Shown one piece after another: positions 1 through 6,236 of a DNA stretch of 9,146 nucleotides; the stretch's first letter is position 1; each line of letters begins with the position of its first letter. Under the pieces are notes generated by a model. That model did not search any database. It was given only the letters and a program-made list of their open reading frames with translations, and was not told where the DNA came from. The position numbers and the translations under genes were made by a program. Origin of the DNA: JBEAUL01 sp041161475 (lineage in GTDB: Bacteria > Pseudomonadota > Gammaproteobacteria > UBA6186 > Azoamicaceae); the NCBI GenBank assembly GCA_041161475.1, contig JBEAUL010000024.1, forward strand, positions 1 to 9,146. The letters are read 5' to 3'.

Positions 1-811
1 GTATTTTAACGCCCTTTAATAACGCGCTTGTTCTGTCGGTAAGCGGACCGATAGGCTGAGCGGGCTGTCGGTGTTTAGGCTCTAAAGTCACCCGTTCAAA
101 CGCGTTGGGATGTATTTTATGACTGGTTTGTCGATAAGCAACGGTGTTCCACTCTGTTCCGTAACTTCTGTCTAAATATGGGGTCGCTTTTTGTGGTCCT
201 TGTACCCATAACGCACCAAAACGATAGCGTTTTAAGGGGTAGATTTCATGCAGATAAAAATAATCATTTGGCCATAAAGGGAGGTAGCCTTCGGCTTTGT
301 CATTGTTACGCACCAAGGTAAACACATCAAGACAGATCATTTTCCAAAAATACGTTTTCCCCATCCATTGCCACACCAGCGATGGATGGACAGGTTTCAC
401 AATGCGGTATCCAAAAATCTCGGGTAATACCCAGTAACCCAGTTTTTTAAAAGCAGGAATCAAGGCAATAAATTGTTCTTGCGCCTCAGCGGGTAAGGCA
501 ATATCAATGTCATCATCCCAGGGAATAATCCCTTGATGACGTACTGCCCCGAGTAATGTACCCCCCGTGATAAGATAAGGCACCTGATTTGCGGTTAAGA
601 GCTCATCGGTATCTTTTAAGAGTTGATACAAGGAAAGTATCACAGTTGAATGACACAAGGGCGCTAAAGTTTTTGCAAATCGATTGGTCTTTTCTTTAAA
701 AAAATACCAAGCCCCCAGCTCTATTAATAATACAGTTCCCAGGAATACTACGATCATGGGATGTAGGAATTTTTTAATACAGATGGGTTTAAACAACGTT
801 ATCTCGCACAT
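1..811 (-). CDS. LicD/fukutin-family nucleotidyl/phosphotransferase, membrane-anchored, C-terminus outside window
   Basis: The minus-strand frame is open from the left edge up to an ATG at 811. Translation gives a hydrophobic stretch encoded near 757-695, then a LicD-type core. The core has TGGTLLGAVRHQG followed by IIPWDDDIDIALP, which is the acidic metal-binding motif of the family, and further on YPLKRYRFG and YLDRSYGTEW, the family's C-terminal signature. LicD proteins transfer phosphocholine or related phospho-groups to surface glycans, and eukaryotic fukutin/FKRP transfer ribitol phosphate. The substrate here cannot be told. The predicted single N-terminal membrane segment, preceded by KPICIKK, suggests a membrane-tethered enzyme. 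The start is uncertain: ATG 811 overlaps the end of tsaB by 23 bases, ATG 757 is the alternative, and neither has a clear Shine-Dalgarno sequence. The same strand and the overlap suggest co-transcription with tsaB. The 3' end is beyond the window. Confidence 0.85.
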   Translation of the reverse strand, partial: MCEITLFKPICIKKFLHPMIVVFLGTVLLIELGAWYFFKEKTNRFAKTLAPLCHSTVILSLYQLLKDTDELLTANQVPYLITGGTLLGAVRHQGIIPWDDDIDIALPAEAQEQFIALIPAFKKLGYWVLPEIFGYRIVKPVHPSLVWQWMGKTYFWKMICLDVFTLVRNNDKAEGYLPLWPNDYFYLHEIYPLKRYRFGALWVQGPQKATPYLDRSYGTEWNTVAYRQTSHKIHPNAFERVTLEPKHRQPAQPIGPLTDRTSALLKGVKI

Positions 812-1391
812 AGACTGGCACTGCATCGCATGCAGAGACGGTTTCACCACGTAAATAAGCGTAGGCACCGATTTGAGCGATTTCCCGCGCATGGGGATAC
901 TGCCCTGTCACTTTTATCCACGTCGCATCGGGTGCTATTGCCTCGGCTTCTTTTCCAACGCTATCGGGTTGCACAGCCTCCATGATATTATCCGCGTTCA
1001 CACGGTATAATCCCCAGTATACTGCCTGCAAGCGCGCATCTAGGGTAACCAGTACTTGACGATACCCCTTTGTCACAAACGCCGTCTGCGCGATTGCGCG
1101 CAAGCCAGAGACTGGTATTAAGGGTTTTTGTAATCCAAATCCCAATGCCTGTGCAACACTTGAGGCAATACGCACCCCAGTAAAACTACCTGGACCTTGC
1201 CCAAAGGCAATGGCATCTACTTGTGACAAAAACAAGCCTGCTTTGTCTAACAAGGCATGTATTTGAGGCAATACCAATTGCGTATGTTGCGCAGGGGCAA
1301 TCTCAAAACATTCCTGTATATTATCAACAGCCGTGTACAATCCAATAGAACAGGCATCTGTAGAGGTATCAATACTTAAGATAATGGTCAT
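789..1391 (-). CDS. tsaB: tRNA N6-threonylcarbamoyladenosine synthesis protein TsaB
   Basis: TsaB is the non-catalytic partner of TsaD (with TsaE and the TsaC product threonylcarbamoyl-AMP) that makes t6A37 in ANN-decoding tRNAs in the cytoplasm. The 200-residue product starts with the ASKHA-type strand MTIILSIDTSTDACSIGLY (residues 1-19), then QHTQLVLP (35-42), GQGPGSFTGVR (64-74, the family signature in the dimer-forming helix region) and LDARLQAVYWGLY (117-129). It ends with PVYVRDNVV. The frame extends 20 codons further upstream, but ATG 1391 places the conserved ILSIDTST strand at the N-terminus as in known TsaB, so it is chosen. The preceding GAG is only a weak ribosome site. At 200 residues it is shorter than the E. 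coli protein (about 231), mainly at the C-terminus. A terminator separates it from the gene upstream, so it should have its own promoter within 1392-1453, where I see no clear consensus. Confidence 0.95.
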   Translation of the reverse strand: MTIILSIDTSTDACSIGLYTAVDNIQECFEIAPAQHTQLVLPQIHALLDKAGLFLSQVDAIAFGQGPGSFTGVRIASSVAQALGFGLQKPLIPVSGLRAIAQTAFVTKGYRQVLVTLDARLQAVYWGLYRVNADNIMEAVQPDSVGKEAEAIAPDATWIKVTGQYPHAREIAQIGAYAYLRGETVSACDAVPVYVRDNVV

Positions 1392-1453
1392 ATGGCTCAC
1401 ATGATAAGGATAATTGTCTTTTTTAATTTTTTGACCTATAGGGTAACACACTA

Positions 1454-1499
1454 AAAAACGCCGTTTACTGCTTAGGTATTGGCAATAAACGGCGTTTTT
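1454..1499. terminator. Bidirectional-type intrinsic terminator, 14-bp perfect stem
   Basis: AAAAACGCCGTTTA (1454-1467) is exactly complementary to TAAACGGCGTTTTT (1486-1499), with an 18-base loop. On the minus strand the stem runs into TTTTTT (1458-1453). On the plus strand it also ends in five Ts. It lies 40 bases after the stop codon of the histone-like gene, so its main role is probably to end the leftward transcript of that gene, and possibly of adk and the thioredoxin-like gene, before tsaB. No plus-strand gene reads into it. Confidence 0.85.
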
Positions 1500-1539
1500 G
1501 TCTTAGCGTCACGCATCACAACGATGCGCTTGAAAGGCG

Positions 1540-1986
1540 TTAAGCAGCTTTAACTGCCGCAGCTCTTACTTTACGACGGGCACCTGTTTTTCTTTTAACA
1601 GCTGCTTTTTTGACGCCAGCCACTTTGGCTACTCTTTTTTTAGCAGATTTACGAGCAGCTACGCGTTTAACAGCAGATTTTTTAGCAACGCGCTTTTTAG
1701 CCACTGGTTTCTTAGCAATAGCTTTTTTAGCGACTTTCTTTTTTACTACTTTTTTAGCAGCGGCTTTTGGGGCAGCCTTTCTTTTAGCAGCCACTTTTTT
1801 CTTGGCAGCTGGTTTTTTATCAGCTACTTTCTTTGCAACAGCTTTTTTAACCTTTTTAACAGCAGCTTTGACTTTTTTAACCGCTGCGCTGGCTGCTTTT
1901 TTAACGGTTCTTTTTTTTGCTACGCCCACTTTTTTGACCTTAGCAACTTTTGCTTTCGCTTTTACTTTACGTTTTGCCTTTAACAT
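1540..1986 (-). CDS. Histone H1-like Lys/Ala-rich nucleoid protein
   Basis: The product has 148 residues with 54 Lys and 11 Arg (44% basic) and a single acidic residue (Asp56). The rest is mostly Ala and Val. There are no aromatic residues and no His, Cys, Asn, Gln or Glu. Such composition matches the disordered histone H1-like tails of Chlamydia Hc2, Coxiella Hq1-type proteins and the AlgP C-terminus, which bind DNA non-specifically and compact nucleoids. No folded domain is visible, so the function is inferred from composition only. Residues 87-111 show a five-residue period (KKAIA, KKPVA, KKRVA, KKSAV, KRVAA). The start at ATG 1986 is set by a strong GGAGGAG (1994-2000) seven bases away, and an upstream in-frame ATG at 2037 lacks this. 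The terminator at 1454-1499 follows. The gene follows the thioredoxin-like gene on the same strand after 101 bases, so it may be read through from it or have its own promoter. Confidence 0.88.
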   Translation of the reverse strand: MLKAKRKVKAKAKVAKVKKVGVAKKRTVKKAASAAVKKVKAAVKKVKKAVAKKVADKKPAAKKKVAAKRKAAPKAAAKKVVKKKVAKKAIAKKPVAKKRVAKKSAVKRVAARKSAKKRVAKVAGVKKAAVKRKTGARRKVRAAAVKAA

Positions 1987-1993
1987 TTTATTT

Positions 1994-2000
1994 CTCCTCC
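1994..2000 (-). promoter_or_regulatory. Strong Shine-Dalgarno site of the histone-like gene
   Basis: The minus strand reads GGAGGAG, separated by seven bases from ATG 1986. It fixes the start of the histone-like gene against the upstream in-frame ATG at 2037. Together with the adk site it is one of the two best ribosome sites in the window, which suggests high translation, as expected for an abundant nucleoid protein. Confidence 0.85.
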
Positions 2001-2087
2001 AGAGGATATTTTTGATTACAATACAAACATAGCACAAATATTTTACAACTACCTACTAAAAACAATTTTTTCGCCTGTTGCTGTACT

Positions 2088-2444
2088 TTATTTTTGTGGC
2101 AATGCCTCTTCTAATGCAGCACGATCTAAGGCTTGTGCTTTTTGTATCATGGTGATTAAATCCGTTTCCCCTATCACACCAGACTCTCTGAAAACCACAA
2201 TATTTTTTCGAAAAATCATCAACATAGGAATACTGCGTACTTGAAAAATGTCTGCTAATTCCTTTTCTTGTTGAATATCCACTTGACCAAAAATAACTGT
2301 CGGAAACTGTTCATGCACTTTATGATAAATTTCACTGAAAATGCGACAAGGTCCACACCAATCGGCCCAAAAATCGATTAAAGTCAGTTCATGATTGGTA
2401 ATAATAGACTCAATATTTTCCTTTGTTAATGACATTATTGTCAT
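2088..2444 (-). CDS. Thioredoxin-like thiol-disulfide protein
   Basis: The 118-residue protein has one thioredoxin fold. It shows the strand LIDFWADWCGPC with the redox pair Cys30/Cys33, then VDIQQEKELADIFQVRSIPM with the cis-proline at Pro73, then the edge strand and C-terminal helix (about 90-113). The conserved WCGPC and VRSIP motifs indicate a cytoplasmic dithiol reductase, and no signal peptide is visible. The region after the cis-proline (FRKNIVVFRESG) lacks the usual K-x-G turn of E. coli TrxA and is more charged, so this is probably a divergent paralogue and not the main housekeeping thioredoxin. No trx gene symbol is assigned. ATG 2444 is preferred over ATG 2435 because AGGAG lies about nine bases before it. 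It begins 38 bases after the adk stop on the same strand, so co-transcription with adk is likely. Confidence 0.9.
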   Translation of the reverse strand: MTIMSLTKENIESIITNHELTLIDFWADWCGPCRIFSEIYHKVHEQFPTVIFGQVDIQQEKELADIFQVRSIPMLMIFRKNIVVFRESGVIGETDLITMIQKAQALDRAALEEALPQK

Positions 2445-2482
2445 ATTCTCTGTCTCCTTTTTTACAGATAATTAATCCTGGG

Positions 2483-3142
2483 TTATACACCGATTAATGC
2501 CTTTTTTACACGTTCTGAAATCTCTTGTACCGTTCCGATGCCACAGACGGATACAAAGCGAGGCACAGATGGGCCGCCTTGTTTCGCCAAATGCTGATAC
2601 CAATCGACCAATGATTGATTTGCTTGATGATATACGGCCAATCGTTCTAACACGGTTTCCTTACGATCGTCATCCCGTTGCACCAATGGCTCCCCTGTTT
2701 CATCGTCTTTTCCAAATACAACAGGCGGATTATGCTGAATATGATAGACGCGCCCAGAAGCGGGGTGTACCCAACGCCCAGACAAGCGCGCGATAATATC
2801 GGCATCAGGTACCGCAATTTCTAATACACAATCCAGATGCACACCGGCTTTTTGCAGTGCTTCTGCTTGTGGCACGGTTCTTGGAAACCCATCAAATAAA
2901 TAACCTGTTTTACAATCCGGTGCTTGTAAGCGATCGCGCACCATGTCTATTACAATGGTATCGGGCACCAATTGGCCTTTGGCCATGATATCGGCAACTT
3001 GTTTTCCAATCGTTGTTTTTGCATGTACGGCTGCGCGCAACATATCGCCTGTTGAAATTTTAGGAATATTAAATGCCTGACAAATAAACGTGGCTTGCGT
3101 CCCTTTACCTGCACCTGGGGCACCCAATAAAACAACCTTCAT
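2483..3142 (-). CDS. adk: Adenylate kinase
   Basis: The enzyme interconverts AMP + ATP and 2 ADP in the cytoplasm and is essential for nucleotide balance. The 219-residue product has the P-loop GAPGAGKGTQ (residues 7-16), the AMP-binding segment ISTGDMLRAAV, the DGFPRT signature and a LID segment beginning SGRWVHPASGRVYH with the RDDD-RKETVLERL part after it. The LID lacks the four-cysteine zinc site of many Gram-positive enzymes, so it is the zinc-free type usual in proteobacteria. Length is close to the usual 214. ATG 3142 is supported by the GGAGG core (3150-3154) seven bases upstream. It is divergent from the LOG-family gene and probably heads a leftward unit with the thioredoxin-like gene and perhaps the histone-like gene. 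Confidence 0.97.
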   Translation of the reverse strand: MKVVLLGAPGAGKGTQATFICQAFNIPKISTGDMLRAAVHAKTTIGKQVADIMAKGQLVPDTIVIDMVRDRLQAPDCKTGYLFDGFPRTVPQAEALQKAGVHLDCVLEIAVPDADIIARLSGRWVHPASGRVYHIQHNPPVVFGKDDETGEPLVQRDDDRKETVLERLAVYHQANQSLVDWYQHLAKQGGPSVPRFVSVCGIGTVQEISERVKKALIGV

Positions 3143-3169
3143 TTTCTATCCTCCTCTTTTTGTTTCTCC

Positions 3170-3178
3170 ATCATACCA
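3170..3178 (-). promoter_or_regulatory. Candidate extended -10 promoter for adk
   Basis: On the minus strand 3178-3170 reads TGGTATGAT, an extended -10 (TGn plus TATGAT). With a 17-base spacer the -35 position holds AAGTTT (3198-3193), a poor match, as is common with extended -10 promoters. Transcription would start near 3163, giving a leader of about 20 bases holding the strong adk ribosome site. This is pattern matching only. Confidence 0.45.
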
Positions 3179-3196
3179 CAGGTACTTCCACAAAAC

Positions 3197-3225
3197 TTGA
3201 GGCCTTTCATATTCCTGTCTAGAAT
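3197..3225 (+). promoter_or_regulatory. Candidate sigma70 promoter for the LOG-family gene
   Basis: TTGAGG (3197-3202) and TAGAAT (3220-3225) are separated by exactly 17 bases, matching the sigma70 consensus at four of six and five of six positions. The predicted start near 3232 gives a leader of about 40 bases to ATG 3272. The -35 element lies back to back with the weak -35 position of the adk promoter. Confidence 0.55.
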
Positions 3226-3271
3226 GCTTCTATAACACTGAAAATAAGATGAAAAACAAGGATCGTACTGC

Positions 3272-4006
3272 ATGACGAAAACCCCTTCCAATACGAAAAA
3301 ACATCGCCCTATTCCACCCAGCATTAATGATGCTTTATTGGCAAAAGAGTCCTGGAAAATCTTTCAAGTCATGGCAGAATTTGTGGAAGGGTACGAGCGC
3401 TTACTCCATATAAAACCATCTGTGAGTATTTTTGGTTCAGCCAGGGTAAAACCGGGCAATCCGTACTATGCAATGGCGGAAGAAATTGGAAAACAACTGT
3501 CAAATGCAGGATTTTCTGTTGTCACAGGCGGTGGTCCTGGTATTATGGAAGCGGCCAACAAAGGGGCATTTCAAGGCGAATCTGCCAGTATTGGTCTTAA
3601 TATTGTTTTACCCCACCAAGAACCTGAAAATGCCTATCAAGACATCTCCTTGCGCTTTAGACATTTTTTTACCCGCAAGGTCATGTTTGTTAAGTATGCT
3701 GCCGCCTATGTTGTTTTACCCGGGGGATTTGGTACCTTAGACGAGCTTGCCGAAATTTTAACCTTAATACAAACAGGAAAAACAAGGCAAATTCCCATTG
3801 TATTGGTCAAAGAAGCCTTTTGGAGAGATTTAATTCGCTGGTTTCATACCGTATTGGTAGAAGAAGACATGATTTTAGGCAAAGACACGGAATTGTATCA
3901 AATCGTTAATGAACCAGAAGAAGTGGTGAAAGCCATTCAAACCTTTTACGATCGCCACAACCTAGAACCCTCTACCCAAGAAAGAATTATTATGTCTGAT
4001 TTATAG
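3272..4006 (+). CDS. LOG-family (TIGR00730-type) Rossmann-fold protein
   Basis: The 244-residue protein has the nucleotide-binding core of the LOG/'lysine decarboxylase-like' family: VSIFGSARVKPGNPYY (51-66), GGGPGIMEAANKGA (86-99) and the signature PGGFGTLDEL (150-159), with the Arg-Lys pair at 135-136 that precedes the MFV strand. Characterised LOG proteins hydrolyse cytokinin riboside 5'-monophosphates or simple nucleoside monophosphates to free base and ribose 5-phosphate. The older lysine decarboxylase label is not supported for the family. The physiological substrate here is unknown, though AMP is a reasonable guess and adk is the divergent neighbour. An N-terminal extension of about 50 residues precedes the core. 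ATG 3272 has AAGGA about ten bases upstream. The stop lies four bases from the relA stop, tail to tail. Confidence 0.9.
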   Translation: MTKTPSNTKKHRPIPPSINDALLAKESWKIFQVMAEFVEGYERLLHIKPSVSIFGSARVKPGNPYYAMAEEIGKQLSNAGFSVVTGGGPGIMEAANKGAFQGESASIGLNIVLPHQEPENAYQDISLRFRHFFTRKVMFVKYAAAYVVLPGGFGTLDELAEILTLIQTGKTRQIPIVLVKEAFWRDLIRWFHTVLVEEDMILGKDTELYQIVNEPEEVVKAIQTFYDRHNLEPSTQERIIMSDL

Positions 4007-4010
4007 GAAA

Positions 4011-6215
4011 CTAACCCCTCACCCGATGGCAGTCAATGATGTTGGGTAAGTGGTGTATCAGCCCAAAAAAACGCTCCAATACGGGTAAGCTGGGCACTTC
4101 TATGGTCAGGGCACACGAGACCGTATGCTCGGCCTGGTTTACATGCGTTTTCAAGGTAATCACATTGATTTTTTCAGCCGCCAATAGCGCACCAATATCG
4201 CGAATCAACCCTTGCCTATCGTAGGCACGAATCACAATATCCACCACATACCCTGGTTGCGCCTCTCCCTCCCAACGCACTTCAATTAAACGAGAACGAT
4301 TTTTTTGACCCGCATCCAAAATATTTGCACAATCTTTTCTATGCACTGACACACCACGGCCCGCTAAAATGTAACCTATGATTTCATCTCCTGGAATCGG
4401 TTTACAACACTTAGCGGTTTGGCACAACAAGTTACCAATCCCTGCGACCGAAATCGGATCTCGCTTCACCAATTGTGCCAAGGTATGGCGCCTAGCCGTA
4501 ACCAATTTGGGGGGTAAGGGCGTCCTCAGTTTTAATGGCTCTATTTGTTGAATGGCATAGATCACTTGCGGTAACTTGATATCGCCGCCCCCCAATGCCA
4601 CGTATAATTCTTCGGCTTTGGCAAATTTTAATTGATGCGCCAACTCTTCAACACTGCAATGCACGGCCAAACGCTTTAATTCTTTTTCTAGTATATTACG
4701 GCCTTCTGTAGCATTTTTAGCCCTGTCTTGTTTTTTAAACCATTGATGCACTTTTGCACGTGCTTGGGCTGTTTTTAAATAACCTAAATGCCCATTTAAC
4801 CAATCGCGACTGGGCCCACCCGTTTTTGCGGCCAAAATCTCAACTTGTTGACCATTGCTCAGGGTGCTGGTCAATGGCACCATCCGGCCATCTACCTTAG
4901 CCCCTCTGCAACGGTGTCCCAAATCGGTATGCACCGAATAAGCAAAATCTAAAGGCGTGGCGCCTTTGGATAATTTAAGTACCTCTCCAGCTGGGGTAAA
5001 AACATAGACCCTGTCTTCAAACAACTCAGAACGAATAATTTCGGCTGCCTCAGTATCTAAACTCATTTCGGCTTGCCAGGTCAGAATTTGTCTCAATGCA
5101 GACAATTTATTCATCACAATCGGCTGTTGTTGCTCTCCTTCTTTATACATCCAATGTGCGGCAACACCCAATTCTGCTTGCTCATGCATCCCTTCTGTTC
5201 TAATTTGTACTTCCATGGTTTTGCCTTGAGGCCCTAAAACCGCCGTATGAAGCGATTGATACCCATTTTCTTTTGGATTGGCAATATAGTCGTCAAATTC
5301 TTTGGGCACATGTTGCCACAAGGTATGCACAATCCCTAAAACGGTATAACAAGCACGAATGTCTTTGACGATGATACGAACGGCTCTAATGTCATAGATT
5401 TCATGGTAATCGAGGTGCTTGTTTTGCATTTTTTTCCAGATGCTGAAAATGTGCTTGGCACGTCCAGTAACTCTCGCAACAATGCCCTCTGTACGCAAAC
5501 TGGCTTCCAGCTGCGCGACCGCCTGATTGATATAATCTTCTCGATTGACGCGCTTTTCATCTAACAGCTGTGCAATATGTTTATACGTATCTGGCTCTAG
5601 GCAACGAAAAGCTAAATCTTCTAACTCCCATTTAATCTGACCAATCCCCAATCGATTGGCCAAGGGCGCATACACATGCAAGGCTTCGTCGGCCATACGC
5701 TGACGCAACGCTTTATCGTCGCTACGTACCGCCAAACGCATGGCAACGGTTTGCTCTGCCAGTTTCAGTAAAATAACCCGCAAATCTTCAACAACCGCCA
5801 TGAGTAAAAAACGCAAATGGTTCAAATCGGCTGCAACAGAACGGCGTGCATGAATCGACCCTAAGCGCCTTGTCCCCATCAATAAACTCAGAATATCTGG
5901 ACGAAATATGGGCTTTGCAGCATCAACAAGCCCAGGGTCTTGCTGAGACAGCGGATATAAAATAGCGGCAACCAGGGTGGCCCCATCTAAATGCAATTCA
6001 TTTAAAATAGCTGCCATAGAAAGTCCTTGATACAAAAGACTTTCTTGTGGCAATAACGAAGCGATGGCCTCTGGTAATCGGGTCTTTACAAACGCAATGG
6101 CTGCCTGTATCTCTTCTTGTGCGGGCGTTGCGCGACCTTCTCCAAGCAACGCTAACCAGGTTTGTTCATCACACCACGCTTTGTGCTCTGGATAACGATT
6201 GCTTATTTGCACCAT
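4011..6215 (-). CDS. relA: GTP pyrophosphokinase RelA, (p)ppGpp synthetase I
   Basis: RelA makes (p)ppGpp from ATP and GTP/GDP on ribosomes stalled with uncharged tRNA. The 734-residue length is typical. The N-terminal hydrolase-like domain (about 60-165) has lost the HD pair (LVAAILYPLS in place of an ALLHD-type motif) and the later Asp (LAEQTVAMR in place of LADRLHNMR), so hydrolysis is not expected. The synthetase domain is intact: GRAKHIFSIWKKM (251-263), EFDDYIANPKENGYQSLHTAV (catalytic EFDD at 306-309) and VQIRTEGMHEQAELGVAAHW (336-355). A TGS domain (DRVYVFTPAGEVLKL, about 401-462), a Cys/His zinc-finger-like segment (Cys603, Cys604, His625, Cys629) and a C-terminal ACT domain (about 655-730) follow. 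ATG 6215 has AAGGA nine bases away. It begins 21 bases after the rlmD stop, as in the rlmD-relA pair of E. coli. Confidence 0.97.
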   Translation of the reverse strand: MVQISNRYPEHKAWCDEQTWLALLGEGRATPAQEEIQAAIAFVKTRLPEAIASLLPQESLLYQGLSMAAILNELHLDGATLVAAILYPLSQQDPGLVDAAKPIFRPDILSLLMGTRRLGSIHARRSVAADLNHLRFLLMAVVEDLRVILLKLAEQTVAMRLAVRSDDKALRQRMADEALHVYAPLANRLGIGQIKWELEDLAFRCLEPDTYKHIAQLLDEKRVNREDYINQAVAQLEASLRTEGIVARVTGRAKHIFSIWKKMQNKHLDYHEIYDIRAVRIIVKDIRACYTVLGIVHTLWQHVPKEFDDYIANPKENGYQSLHTAVLGPQGKTMEVQIRTEGMHEQAELGVAAHWMYKEGEQQQPIVMNKLSALRQILTWQAEMSLDTEAAEIIRSELFEDRVYVFTPAGEVLKLSKGATPLDFAYSVHTDLGHRCRGAKVDGRMVPLTSTLSNGQQVEILAAKTGGPSRDWLNGHLGYLKTAQARAKVHQWFKKQDRAKNATEGRNILEKELKRLAVHCSVEELAHQLKFAKAEELYVALGGGDIKLPQVIYAIQQIEPLKLRTPLPPKLVTARRHTLAQLVKRDPISVAGIGNLLCQTAKCCKPIPGDEIIGYILAGRGVSVHRKDCANILDAGQKNRSRLIEVRWEGEAQPGYVVDIVIRAYDRQGLIRDIGALLAAEKINVITLKTHVNQAEHTVSCALTIEVPSLPVLERFFGLIHHLPNIIDCHRVRG

Positions 6216-6236
6216 CAGATTGATTCCTTGAGCAGG

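Noticed and set aside
1610..2032. 140-codon plus-strand open frame rich in Phe, Ala, Leu and Thr, looking like a membrane protein
   Set aside because: It is the antisense of the Lys/Ala-rich histone-like gene: AAA/AAG codons read backwards give Phe/Leu. The opposite frame has the strong ribosome site and terminator.
1987..2087. Possible separate promoter and terminator between the thioredoxin-like and histone-like genes
   Set aside because: I tried several TTG-type -35 and TA-rich -10 pairs, but none had both good match and spacing, and no hairpin with a T-tract was found.
2497..2796. 99-codon plus-strand open frame inside adk
   Set aside because: Antisense shadow of adk; no motif and no ribosome site that I could see.
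3139..3324. 61-codon minus-strand open frame spanning the adk/LOG promoter region
   Set aside because: It covers both predicted promoters and overlaps both flanking genes; its Cys-rich translation matches nothing I recognise.
5336..5560. 74-codon minus-strand frame inside relA
   Set aside because: Alternate frame within the conserved RelA synthetase region, where the RelA frame is intact.
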